16,118 nucleotides of DNA from Lawsonibacter sp. (GCA_020025455.1 JAHHSC010000025.1:1-16118), one strand, 5' to 3'; positions 1-6,734 are shown, counted from the stretch's first letter. The notes: a model not told the origin generated them from the letters alone. A program made the numbers and translations.

Positions 1-65
1 GCCAGCTTCTTTTGGGACATGGCGACATTATTGAAGCCTTCCTCATGGAGCAGATCAAAATTTAA
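1..65 (+). CDS. infB: Translation initiation factor IF-2, C-terminal end (partial)
   Basis: Only the last 20 codons lie in the window, read in the frame starting at base 3 and ending with TAA at 63-65. The visible tail contains GDIIEAFLMEQIKI, which matches the usual end of bacterial IF-2 (a GD-[IV]-[IL]-EAF-x-MEE pattern in the last beta-barrel domain). IF-2 brings initiator tRNA to the 30S subunit. Its position just upstream of rbfA, nrnA and truB is the standard Firmicutes order and supports the call. The residues before GDIIEAF (QLLLGH) are not the usual Y-x-D-x-K-x sequence, so identity rests on the last 14 residues and on context. Confidence 0.72.
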   Translation, partial: QLLLGHGDIIEAFLMEQIKI

Positions 66-80
66 TCCTAGGTAACTCCG

Positions 81-120
81 GTGGGGCGGGCGGTTTCGCC
101 CGCCCCACTTTGTACTTTTA
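81..120 (+). terminator. Strong intrinsic terminator after infB
   Basis: A perfect 12-bp GC-rich stem (81-92 with 97-108), a GTTT loop and then a T-rich tract (109-120, TTTGTACTTTTA, including the TTT at 109-111). It starts 15 bases after the infB stop. It would end or attenuate transcription between infB and the downstream rbfA-ribF genes, which are usually co-transcribed with infB in Firmicutes. Confidence 0.85.
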
Positions 121-144
121 CGGCATACTAGACAGGAGGTTCCC

Positions 145-504
145 ATGAGTCAGGTAACTTTATTGGCCACAGACCGTCCCATGCCCCTGTACACCTCCCC
201 GACGGGAAGCGTTTGCGTAGGTAAGCTAACCTACTACCGGAGCGCCGTTGCGCTGCTGGGGCTGGACATGAAGCCCTTTCAGTACGAGCTGGCACTGGAG
301 GACACCCCTCAGGGGGCCAGGCAGCTGCGGGACTATCTGCGTAAACACGGCCAGCCGGGTTCCGCAGTTCAGCTGTGGAATCTGTGGGTGGGAGACGCCA
401 ATGTTCGGGCATTCCATCTGACCGGCCCGCTGGACGCTCTGGACGGCGACACCCTCCAACAGCTTCGGGAACGCAATCAAACCTGTATGACAATCACTTT
501 GTAA
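145..504 (+). CDS. Unrecognised 119-residue protein between infB and rbfA
   Basis: I do not recognise this protein. Translation from ATG at 145 is supported by a consensus AGGAGG at 134-139 with 5-base spacing. The product is soluble, with no signal peptide, membrane segment or clustered cysteines (Cys24 and Cys114 only). Its middle (about residues 45-70) is a charged segment likely to be helical, containing QGARQLRDYLRKHGQP, and it ends in a short hydrophobic strand (CMTITL). Codon use resembles its neighbours. It stands between infB and rbfA, where most Firmicutes have no gene. It follows a strong terminator by 24 bases, too little for an obvious separate promoter, so expression probably comes from read-through. 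The gene is convincing because of its ribosome binding site and typical codon use; the function is unknown. Confidence 0.78.
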   Translation: MSQVTLLATDRPMPLYTSPTGSVCVGKLTYYRSAVALLGLDMKPFQYELALEDTPQGARQLRDYLRKHGQPGSAVQLWNLWVGDANVRAFHLTGPLDALDGDTLQQLRERNQTCMTITL

Positions 505-559
505 TTTTAATTTCCACCGGAACCATCCACAATTCCCCATACAAAGGAGGAACATTACT

Positions 560-946
560 ATGGCAAGCAATCGAATTGGACGGATCAATGAGGAGATCCA
601 GCGCGAGCTGGCCTCCCTTATCCCCAACGTGAAGGACCCCCGTGTCACTGGCATGATCTCCGTCACCGCCGTGAACACCACCCCCGACCTGCGCTACGCC
701 AAGGTCTATATCAGTATGCTGGACAAGAGCGACTGCTCTCAGGTGCTGAAGGGCCTGAAATCTGCCTCCGGCTATCTGCGCCGTGAGCTGGGCCGCGCCC
801 TCCAGCTGCGCTACACCCCCGAGCTGAGCTTTGTGCAGGACGACTCCATTGACCAGGGCGCCCATATTCTGGAACTGCTGCGGGACCCTGAGGTGGTCAA
901 GCCCGCCAACCCCGCCAACGAGCACATTCATCTGGACGAGGAGTGA
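560..946 (+). CDS. rbfA: 30S ribosome-binding factor A
   Basis: RbfA binds the 30S subunit near helix 1 of 16S rRNA during late maturation and is released by other assembly factors; it acts in the cytoplasm. The 128-residue product is of normal length. It starts MASNRIGRINEEIQRELASL and carries the family hallmark DPRVTGMISVTAV..PDLRYAKVYIS (about residues 27-53), which forms the first strands of the KH-like fold. The ATG at 560 has AAGGAGG at 544-550. Its TGA (944-946) overlaps the ATG of the next gene, which indicates translational coupling. The 55-base gap upstream (505-559) contains nothing recognisable apart from the ribosome binding site. Confidence 0.96.
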   Translation: MASNRIGRINEEIQRELASLIPNVKDPRVTGMISVTAVNTTPDLRYAKVYISMLDKSDCSQVLKGLKSASGYLRRELGRALQLRYTPELSFVQDDSIDQGAHILELLRDPEVVKPANPANEHIHLDEE

Positions 947-1908
947 TGGATATGACCATCCAGGAAACTGCCAATTTTCTTAAAACCCACGACCAATACC
1001 TGATTTTGACCCATGTGCGCCCTGACGGGGACACGGTGGGCTGTGCCGCCGCCCTGTGCCTGGGGCTTCGCAATCAGGGTAAGACCGCCCACGTGCTCGA
1101 TAACCCCCAGGCCACCAGCCTCTACTCCAATTATCTGGATGGACTGCTGGCTCCCGCGGACTATGAGCCTGCCACGGTGGTGTCGGTGGATATCGCCGCC
1201 CGTGGACTCTTCCCCGACCGCGCCCAGAAGTATCTGGATCGGGTGGATCTGGCCATTGACCACCACCCCTCTCAGGAGTTCTTCGCAAAGGAGACCTGCC
1301 TGGACGCCGGTCGCGCCGCCTGCGGCGAGCTGATCTATGACATCCTCACCCAGCTTGGCCCCCTCACCCCTGCGATAGCTACCCCCCTCTATGTGGCCAT
1401 CTCCACCGACTGCGGCGGTTTTGTCTACGGCAACACCAGCGCCGGGACCCACCGGGTAGCTGCCGCCCTCATGGACACCGGTATTGATGCCGCCGCCCTC
1501 AACAAGCGCCACTTCCGCACCAAAAGCGCCAAGCGTATGAGGCTGGAAGGAATGCTTCTTTCTCAGGCTCGGCTATTCGATCACGATACGGTGGCTGTGG
1601 GCGTTGTCACCATTGCAATGATGGAGTCCCTCCAGGCCACCGAGCGGGACGCGGAGGACATCTCTGCCCTGCTGGGCCAGATGGAGGGCGTCAAGACCGC
1701 CGTGACCATTCGGGAAGAGGCTCCCAAGCAGTGTAAGATCTCGCTGCGTACCGACCCCGCCGACCTGAACGCCAGCACCGTCTGTGCCCTGCTGGGCGGG
1801 GGCGGTCACGCTGCCGCTTCCGGCGCGACTGTCCAAGCCGACGTGGAGGAGACCATCCGCCTGGTGATGGACGCCATCCATCAGGTCAAGGCAGAGCAGG
1901 AGGGCTGA
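946..1908 (+). CDS. nrnA: DHH/DHHA1 phosphoesterase, NrnA-type (nanoRNase / pAp phosphatase)
   Basis: NrnA-type enzymes degrade oligoribonucleotides of 2-5 nt, and in several species also dephosphorylate pAp or cleave pApA; they need Mn2+. With the start at 946 (320 residues) the metal-binding motifs are visible: HVRPDGD at residues 23-29, DHH at 105-107, and the C-terminal DHHA1 glycine-rich loop GGGGHAAASG beginning near residue 284 (His288). ATG 946 overlaps the rbfA stop as TGATG. An ATG at 952 is a good alternative, because GAGGAG at 938-943 lies 8 bases before it and the protein would begin MTIQETANFL, close to known homologues; a GTG at 943 is in frame but less likely. Placement between rbfA and truB is the classic Firmicutes arrangement. 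Confidence 0.93.
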   Translation: MDMTIQETANFLKTHDQYLILTHVRPDGDTVGCAAALCLGLRNQGKTAHVLDNPQATSLYSNYLDGLLAPADYEPATVVSVDIAARGLFPDRAQKYLDRVDLAIDHHPSQEFFAKETCLDAGRAACGELIYDILTQLGPLTPAIATPLYVAISTDCGGFVYGNTSAGTHRVAAALMDTGIDAAALNKRHFRTKSAKRMRLEGMLLSQARLFDHDTVAVGVVTIAMMESLQATERDAEDISALLGQMEGVKTAVTIREEAPKQCKISLRTDPADLNASTVCALLGGGGHAAASGATVQADVEETIRLVMDAIHQVKAEQEG

Positions 1909-1910
1909 GC

Positions 1911-2798
1911 GTGGCTAACGGCATCATCGTCATCAATAAGCCCCAGGGCTGGACCAGCATGGATGTGTGCGCCAAGCTCCGAGGCATTTTCCGCGAGAAG
2001 CGCGTGGGCCATGCGGGCACCCTTGACCCCATGGCTACCGGTGTGCTCCCTGTCTTTCTGGGCCGCGCCACCCGGGCGGTGGAGTTTGCTTCCGAGTCCG
2101 AAAAGGAATATCTTGTCGGTTTAAAACTGGGTGTTATCACAAACACCCAGGATACCACCGGCGAAGTGCTGGAGGAGCGGCCTGTGGACGTGACTGCGGA
2201 CCAGCTGGAGGCCGCTCTGGAGCCGTTCCGCGGCGCCATCGAGCAGATCCCCCCCATGTACTCTGCCATTAAAATCAACGGCAAGAAGCTCTACGAGTTG
2301 GCCCGGAAGGGGCGCGAGGTGGAGCGCAAGCCCCGCCCCGTCACCATCCACGCCATAACGGTGGAGGAGCGGCTCTCCGCCGATACCTTCCTGCTGCGGG
2401 TGCGCTGTTCCAAGGGCACCTATATGCGGACCCTGTGCCATGATATCGGCACCGTACTGGGCTGCGGCGGTACCATGTGCTCGCTTCAGCGGACCATGGC
2501 GGCGGGCTTCAACCTAAGTCAGTCGGTCACGCTGGAGCAGGTTCAGCAGGCGGAGGCCCCCCTCTCCCTGCTGCTGCCCGTGGAAACTTATTTCTCTGAC
2601 CGCCCCGCTGTCTCCCTTCCCCCTGCGCAGGAGCGTATGGTCCGCAACGGCATGACCCTGGTTCGCCCCGATCTGACCGCTGGAGCGTACCGGGTCTACG
2701 GCGAAAACCAGGTGTTTCTGGCCCTGTGTGAAGCCAGGGACGGAAAGCTTTTCACGGTGAAGAGCTTCTTCGAGCCGCCTGAGCAGACCAAGAAATGA
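1911..2798 (+). CDS. truB: tRNA pseudouridine(55) synthase TruB
   Basis: TruB converts U55 in the T-loop of nearly all tRNAs to pseudouridine and also acts as a tRNA chaperone. The 295-residue protein starts at GTG 1911, with AGGAGG at 1898-1903 inside the end of nrnA. The N-terminal motif NKPQGWTS and the catalytic loop GHAGTLDPMATGVLPV are plain; the nucleophile is Asp39. Further family motifs are PPMYSAIKINGKKLYELARKG and CSKGTYMRTLCHDIG. The last 60 residues form a C-terminal RNA-binding tail. It begins two bases after the nrnA stop, so the two are almost certainly translated from one transcript. Confidence 0.97.
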   Translation: MANGIIVINKPQGWTSMDVCAKLRGIFREKRVGHAGTLDPMATGVLPVFLGRATRAVEFASESEKEYLVGLKLGVITNTQDTTGEVLEERPVDVTADQLEAALEPFRGAIEQIPPMYSAIKINGKKLYELARKGREVERKPRPVTIHAITVEERLSADTFLLRVRCSKGTYMRTLCHDIGTVLGCGGTMCSLQRTMAAGFNLSQSVTLEQVQQAEAPLSLLLPVETYFSDRPAVSLPPAQERMVRNGMTLVRPDLTAGAYRVYGENQVFLALCEARDGKLFTVKSFFEPPEQTKK

Positions 2799-2800
2799 GG
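2797..2800 (+). promoter_or_regulatory. Ribosome binding site that favours the TTG start of ribF
   Basis: GAGG at 2797-2800 overlaps the truB TGA and lies 8 bases before TTG 2809. The in-frame GTG at 2800 overlaps this site and has no Shine-Dalgarno of its own, so TTG 2809 is the better start. Confidence 0.6.
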
Positions 2801-2808
2801 TGTTCCCT

Positions 2809-3714
2809 TTGAACAAACCGAGAAGAGTGATCGCCCTGGGCTTTTTTGACGGGGTCCATCTGGGCCATGGCGCACTTATGCGCGCCGCCGTCCGAGCCGC
2901 CAAAACGCTGGATGCGGTGCCCGCCGCGTTCACCTTTGACCAGCATCCCGATGCGGTCATCACCGGCCGGCCCGTTCCCCTCATCAGCAGTGTGGAGGAT
3001 CGGGGCTACCTGATGCGCCGGTACTACGGGATTCAGGACGTGATCGTGGCCTCCTTCCAGTCCATGCAGAAGATGGATTGGGCCGATTTCATCACCGAAT
3101 ACCTGATTAAGGACCTGGGCGCTGTCCATGTGGTAGCCGGTCACGATTTCCACTTTGGCTATATGGGCTTCGGAAACCCACAGCGGCTGGCCGAGAAATG
3201 CGCTGAACTTGGGGTGAGCTGCGACATTATCCCCAAGGTGGAACAGGACGGCATCACCATATCTTCCACCTACATCCGCACCCTCATCGCCCAGGGCGAG
3301 ATGGAGCGGGCCACCCAATTTTTGGGCCACCCACACATCCTCACCGACCGGGTGACGCACGGCAAAAAGCTGGGCACGTCCGCCCTGGGCTTTCCCACCG
3401 TCAACCTGCATATCCCTGAAGGGGTGATCGTCCCCGCCTACGGTGTGTACGCCACCCGGGTCCTGTTTGACGGACAGAGCCGTACCGCCGTCACCAACGT
3501 GGGCATCCGGCCCACCATCGAGGACAACGACGGCAAGGTCACCGTGGAGGGGTATCTGTTGGACTTCGACGGGGACCTCTACGACCACGAGCTGCACATG
3601 GAGTTTTATAAGCGTCTCCGTGAGGAGCGGAAATTTGACTCCTTCCAGGAGTTGTCCCGTGAAATTGCCCGCAACGCTGAGCAGACCAGAGACTATTTCC
3701 GGCCGCTCGGCTGA
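2809..3714 (+). CDS. ribF: Bifunctional riboflavin kinase / FAD synthetase
   Basis: RibF phosphorylates riboflavin to FMN and then adenylates FMN to FAD. From TTG 2809 the protein has 301 residues, normal for the family. The N-terminal FMN adenylyltransferase domain (about 1-180) shows the nucleotidyltransferase motif GFFDGVHLGH (residues 11-20) and ISSTYIRTLI. The C-terminal flavokinase domain (about 182-300) shows GKKLGTSALGFPTVNL, with the PTxN metal/ATP motif, followed by GVYATRV and TNVGIRPTIE. An upstream GTG at 2800 would add three residues but fits the ribosome binding site less well. It follows truB as in many Firmicutes. Its FAD product is the cofactor of the thioredoxin reductase encoded nearby on the other strand. 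Confidence 0.96.
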   Translation: MNKPRRVIALGFFDGVHLGHGALMRAAVRAAKTLDAVPAAFTFDQHPDAVITGRPVPLISSVEDRGYLMRRYYGIQDVIVASFQSMQKMDWADFITEYLIKDLGAVHVVAGHDFHFGYMGFGNPQRLAEKCAELGVSCDIIPKVEQDGITISSTYIRTLIAQGEMERATQFLGHPHILTDRVTHGKKLGTSALGFPTVNLHIPEGVIVPAYGVYATRVLFDGQSRTAVTNVGIRPTIEDNDGKVTVEGYLLDFDGDLYDHELHMEFYKRLREERKFDSFQELSREIARNAEQTRDYFRPLG

Positions 3715-3734
3715 CACCCAAGGAGGTACCCCCG

Positions 3735-5162
3735 TTGAAACATTTTCGCCTTTCCAAGCATCTGAACCACCACGCCTCGGAGGACCTGCGCTATACCCGG
3801 ATGTTCCCCTACCTGTGGGCCGCGGCGGCCCTGCTGGCGGGGCTCGGCTTTCTGATGGATACCCCTGCCAATATTTTGGCCGGGCTTAAAACCATCATCT
3901 CGGTCGAGTCCTCCCTCATCACCGACTATGTCCTGCTGGCCGGGCCGGGGGCTGCCCTCGTGAACGCCGCCCTGGTCACCGCCATCAGCATCTGTGTCCT
4001 GTACTTCTCCCACGATATCCTCAACGGCATGACCCTGGTCGTGCTGGGTCTGATGGCCGGTTTCTCCCTGTTTGGCAAGAATTTTGTCAATATCTGGCCC
4101 ATTCTGCTGGGCAGCTGGCTCTATTCCAAGCTGCGGCATGAATCGTTTGGCCCCTATGCCAACATCGGGCTGATGGCTACTGCCCTATCCCCCGTGGTCA
4201 CCTACGCCGCCCTTCATAACGGCTGGGGCAACCCTCTTGTGGCTGCGATTCTGGGCGTGATCATTGGGTTTATTATGCCCCCGCTGGCCGCCTATACCTA
4301 CCGCATCCAAAACGGAATGAACCTCTACAATGTGGGCTTTGCCTGCGGCCTGGTGGCCTTTATCACCGTCCCCCTGATCAGCTCCATGGGGGCGACTCCC
4401 TCCACGCAGTACCGCTGGGCCTCGGGCTATGATGTCCCCTTTGCGCTCTTTCTGGGCGGTACCTGCATGTTGCTGATTTTTTCCGGATTTTTCCGGTGCC
4501 GCAAGCCCGCCTGGGCCGTTTGGGCGGGCTACCGCCTGCTTTTGCAGACCAGCGGCCGGGCCCCCAGTGACTACCTGCGTATGTTCGGCCCCGGTCCGGT
4601 GCTGGTGAACATGGGGGTCAACGGCCTGATCGGCACCGCCTTCATCCTGCTGGCAGGAGGCGACCTGAACGGGCCGACCATCGGCGGCATCCTCACCATC
4701 ATGGGCTTCTCTGCCTTCGGCAAACACGCCCGAAACATGGTCCCCGTCATGCTGGGGGTAACGCTGGGCGGTATGGTGCTGCACTGGAACATCAACGACC
4801 CGGCGGTGCAGCTGGCCATTTTGTTCTGCACCACGCTTGCCCCCATTTCCGGCTACTTTGGCTGGCCCTACGGCGTGCTGGCCGGATTTCTCCACTCCTC
4901 CGTGGTGCTCTATACCGGTTCCCCAGTGGCCGGTATGAACCTCTATAACAACGGGTTCTCCGGCGGTCTCATCGCCATTGTCCTCTACCCCTGTATTCTG
5001 GCCATCGCCCGGCATCGGAGACCCCAGATCCGTACCGACTCCTACTTCGACAACCTGGAGCAGGACGCGCCGGTGGAACCAACCAACCATGAGGAATTGG
5101 TCGAAGATGATCTTTGCCCGGTCAATCCCCAGAACAAGTATAAAAAAGCACCCTATGAATAA
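3735..5162 (+). CDS. DUF1576-type polytopic membrane protein with internal duplication
   Basis: A 475-residue membrane protein that I place in the DUF1576 family; no function is established. The start is TTG 3735, with AGGAGG at 3721-3726. There are roughly ten or more hydrophobic segments. The sequence repeats itself: residues 64-210 and 279-415 both run DY....GPG..LVN, then LNG.T, then GF(S).FGK, a proline-containing helix, and finally GMNLYN.GF..GL.A (194-208 and 400-414). Such inverted or parallel duplicates with a glycine-rich half-helix are typical of channels and transporters, which suggests solute transport, but the substrate cannot be read from the sequence. The N-terminus (1-22) is basic and cytoplasmic-like; the C-terminal 45 residues are acidic and hydrophilic. 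It starts 20 bases after ribF and is the last gene of this plus-strand block. Confidence 0.87.
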   Translation: MKHFRLSKHLNHHASEDLRYTRMFPYLWAAAALLAGLGFLMDTPANILAGLKTIISVESSLITDYVLLAGPGAALVNAALVTAISICVLYFSHDILNGMTLVVLGLMAGFSLFGKNFVNIWPILLGSWLYSKLRHESFGPYANIGLMATALSPVVTYAALHNGWGNPLVAAILGVIIGFIMPPLAAYTYRIQNGMNLYNVGFACGLVAFITVPLISSMGATPSTQYRWASGYDVPFALFLGGTCMLLIFSGFFRCRKPAWAVWAGYRLLLQTSGRAPSDYLRMFGPGPVLVNMGVNGLIGTAFILLAGGDLNGPTIGGILTIMGFSAFGKHARNMVPVMLGVTLGGMVLHWNINDPAVQLAILFCTTLAPISGYFGWPYGVLAGFLHSSVVLYTGSPVAGMNLYNNGFSGGLIAIVLYPCILAIARHRRPQIRTDSYFDNLEQDAPVEPTNHEELVEDDLCPVNPQNKYKKAPYE

Positions 5163-5167
5163 ATCCG

Positions 5168-5190
5168 ACCGCCCGACTGAGCCGGGCGGT
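5168..5190 (+). other. GC-rich hairpin after the DUF1576 gene
   Basis: ACCGCCCG (5168-5175) pairs with CGGGCGGT (5183-5190) around a 7-base loop, 5 bases after the stop codon. It has no T-tract, so it may protect the transcript 3' end or assist the real terminator that follows at 5214. Confidence 0.45.
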
Positions 5191-5213
5191 GCAGTGCGGA
5201 ACCTTTCCAAACG

Positions 5214-5251
5214 AAAAAAGGGACGTTTTCAAATGAAAACGTCCCTTTTTT
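5214..5251. terminator. Bidirectional intrinsic terminator between convergent genes
   Basis: A perfect 17-bp inverted repeat (5214-5230 with 5235-5251) with an AAAT loop. Six A bases at one end and six T bases at the other give a U-tract on both strands. It ends the DUF1576 transcript (plus) and the trxA transcript (minus), whose stop codon is 8 bases away. Confidence 0.93.
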
Positions 5252-5259
5252 CGCTGATC

Positions 5260-5571
5260 TTACAGGTTTTCGTCCAGAACAGAGGTGAATGCCTCGGCGG
5301 GCATCACGCCCACCTTGCGCTCGATCTCCTTGCCGTTTTTGAAGAAGATGACGGTGGGGATGGTCATGACCCCGTAGCGGATGGCCAGCTCCTGCTCCTC
5401 GTCCACGTTGATCTTACCGACAACGGCCTTGCCCTCGTACTGGTCGGCCAGCTGCTCGATGACGGGGCCCAGCATACGGCAGGGACCGCACCAGGCAGCC
5501 CAGAAGTCCACCATAATGAGCTTGTCGCCCTTCAGGGCCTCGTCAAAACTGTTGAGATTGAAGTGAGTCAT
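5260..5571 (-). CDS. trxA: Thioredoxin
   Basis: A small cytoplasmic disulfide reductase of 103 residues, the normal length for the family. The active site is WCGPC (Cys28 and Cys31) within VDFWAAWCGPCRML, and the cis-proline loop is TIPT (Pro72). The buried Asp22 and the strand TVIFFKNGKE are also standard. The ATG at 5571 is preceded on its strand by an AAAGGA ribosome binding site. It lies 39 bases downstream of the reductase gene on the same strand, so the two probably form an operon, with the reductase regenerating this thioredoxin. Confidence 0.97.
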   Translation of the reverse strand: MTHFNLNSFDEALKGDKLIMVDFWAAWCGPCRMLGPVIEQLADQYEGKAVVGKINVDEEQELAIRYGVMTIPTVIFFKNGKEIERKVGVMPAEAFTSVLDENL

Positions 5572-5610
5572 AATTCATGTTCCTTTCTGATTGACAAATG
5601 ATAGTTTGTG

Positions 5611-6456
5611 TTATTGTTTGTCCAGATATTCACAGGCGGACAGAGCCGCCACGTGGCCCTCGCCCACCGCTTTGGCAACCTGGAGCGGTGCTCCGGTACA
5701 GTCGCCCGCAGCGAACACGCCGGGCAGGTTAGTTGCCATGGCACGGTTCACCTTCACGCTGCCGCTGTCCATCTCCAGACCGGGTAAAAGGTCGGCGGAG
5801 GCCACTGCCTGACGCAGGATGAACACGCCGTCGCAGGGGATCAGCTGCTCGCCCACCTCCAGACCGGTGACGGTCTGCTCGCCCTTCACGGCCAGCTTGC
5901 CGGCCGGAATGAAGGGAATGTCCTCGGCCAGATTTTCCGGTTTCTTGGGGGCCACATAGGTGACCTGGCAGCCGATGCTCTTTAAGTAGGCGGCCTCCTG
6001 GGGGGCCTCCTCGCTGCGGCCCACCACGGTGACGGCCTTATTGCGGTAGAGCATGCCGTCGCAGGTGGCGCAGTAGCTGACGCCCCGGCCCAGATACGCC
6101 TCCTCACCGGGATACTTGGCCTGGCGCTGGACGCCGGTGGCTAAAATCAGGGCCTTGCCCTGGTAGAACTCGCTGCCCACGGTGAGCATATAGCCGTTGA
6201 AGGCCATCATGGAGATGACTTTGCCCTCCACGAACTCCACGCCCATATCCGCGGCATGGCGGTGGAACCGCTCCAGCATCTCGGTGCCGGTCATGCCGGG
6301 CATCCCCAGATAGTTGTCGATGCGCTCCGCCTTGGCCAGGGGACTATCCTGCCAGCGGTTGCCCACCACCAGAACGCTCTTGTTGCGGCCTCTTGCGCCC
6401 ACGGCTGCGGCCAGTCCGGCCGGACCGCTGCCCAATACAATTACGTCATAGACCAC
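5611..6456 (-). CDS. trxB: Thioredoxin reductase-like flavoprotein lacking NADPH motifs
   Basis: An FAD enzyme of 281 residues, about 25-40 shorter than typical TrxB. The FAD-binding GSGPAG is at residues 9-14, the redox-active CATC at 129-132 (SYCATCDG), and the C-terminal FAD motif GVFAAGDCTGAPLQVAKAVGEG at about 246-267 (Gly-Asp at 251-252). In the middle domain, the NADPH-binding GxGxxA is replaced by VVGRSEEA (144-151), and the HRRxxxR motif is replaced by VAPKKPENL (168-176). Loss of both motifs is the mark of clostridial ferredoxin-dependent flavin thioredoxin reductases, so electrons may come from ferredoxin rather than NADPH. The start is GTG 6456, with GAGG at 6462-6465 on the minus strand. 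It is transcribed with trxA. Other possibilities are a reductase using an unknown donor or a peroxiredoxin partner. Confidence 0.9.
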   Translation of the reverse strand: MVYDVIVLGSGPAGLAAAVGARGRNKSVLVVGNRWQDSPLAKAERIDNYLGMPGMTGTEMLERFHRHAADMGVEFVEGKVISMMAFNGYMLTVGSEFYQGKALILATGVQRQAKYPGEEAYLGRGVSYCATCDGMLYRNKAVTVVGRSEEAPQEAAYLKSIGCQVTYVAPKKPENLAEDIPFIPAGKLAVKGEQTVTGLEVGEQLIPCDGVFILRQAVASADLLPGLEMDSGSVKVNRAMATNLPGVFAAGDCTGAPLQVAKAVGEGHVAALSACEYLDKQ

Positions 6457-6479
6457 CGATCCTCACACCTTTCGTGCGG

Positions 6480-6506
6480 TCAATGGAACCCTTCGCGTTC
6501 CATTGA
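6480..6506 (-). other. Hairpin in the trxB leader
   Basis: A perfect 10-bp inverted repeat (6480-6489 with 6497-6506) with a 7-base loop. It lies 24-50 bases before the trxB GTG start and downstream of its proposed promoter, so it would be in the 5' untranslated RNA. No U-tract follows on the minus strand, so it is not a terminator. It could stabilise the mRNA or be a protein-binding site. Confidence 0.5.
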
Positions 6507-6538
6507 AATTTTGGATGTTTTTCCCTTTGTGTAACCCT

Positions 6539-6547
6539 ATCATACCA
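6539..6547 (-). promoter_or_regulatory. Candidate extended -10 promoter for trxB-trxA
   Basis: On the minus strand this reads TGGTATGAT: a TATGAT -10 box with the TGn extension. No good -35 hexamer is present at 16-18 bases upstream, as is common for extended -10 promoters. The start of transcription would fall near 6532, giving a leader of about 75 bases. Confidence 0.45.
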
Positions 6548-6679
6548 GTCTCCCTCCGTCTCTTCCGTAACTTTGTCACAAAAGGGAACGTTTTCGTTGT
6601 GTATTTTTCCCCCTCCGCCGAAATGCAGGAAATCCTTGCTTTTCCGTGGGGATTGGGTGTAGAATAAACAAGTTATTAT

Positions 6680-6701
6680 TATAATAGCACTATAATAGCA
6701 C
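6680..6701 (+). promoter_or_regulatory. Tandem 11-bp repeat with two TATAAT boxes upstream of glnS
   Basis: TATAATAGCAC occurs twice in direct succession (6680-6690 and 6691-6701). Each copy begins with a perfect TATAAT -10 box, and a third, weaker box (TATGAT, 6703-6708) follows. No clear TTGACA lies 17 bases upstream of either box. With starts at about 6692 or 6703, the glnS leader would be only about 40-50 bases. Confidence 0.6.
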
Positions 6702-6727
6702 TTATGATGTGTGTGTTCAAATTATTC

Positions 6728-6734
6728 AGGAGGG
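6728..6734 (+). promoter_or_regulatory. Ribosome binding site fixing the glnS start
   Basis: AGGAGGG lies 7 bases before ATG 6742. The reading frame is open upstream to a GTG at 6709, but that codon has no ribosome binding site, so 6742 is the start. Confidence 0.85.

Noticed and set aside
4185..5210. A 341-codon minus-strand open frame across the DUF1576 gene
   Set aside because: Histidine/glycine-rich antisense composition, and it would run through the coding region of a well-supported membrane protein.
5591..5608. TTGACA followed by an ACAAA/TTTGT inverted repeat between trxA and trxB
   Set aside because: There is no -10 box at 16-18 bases on the plus strand, and the repeat arms are only 5 bp; nothing needs a plus-strand promoter here.
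6583..6600. Possible catabolite-control (cre) site on the minus strand near AACGAAAACGTT
   Set aside because: The match to the cre consensus is imperfect at both outer positions, and the site is well upstream of the trxB promoter; chance similarity is likely.
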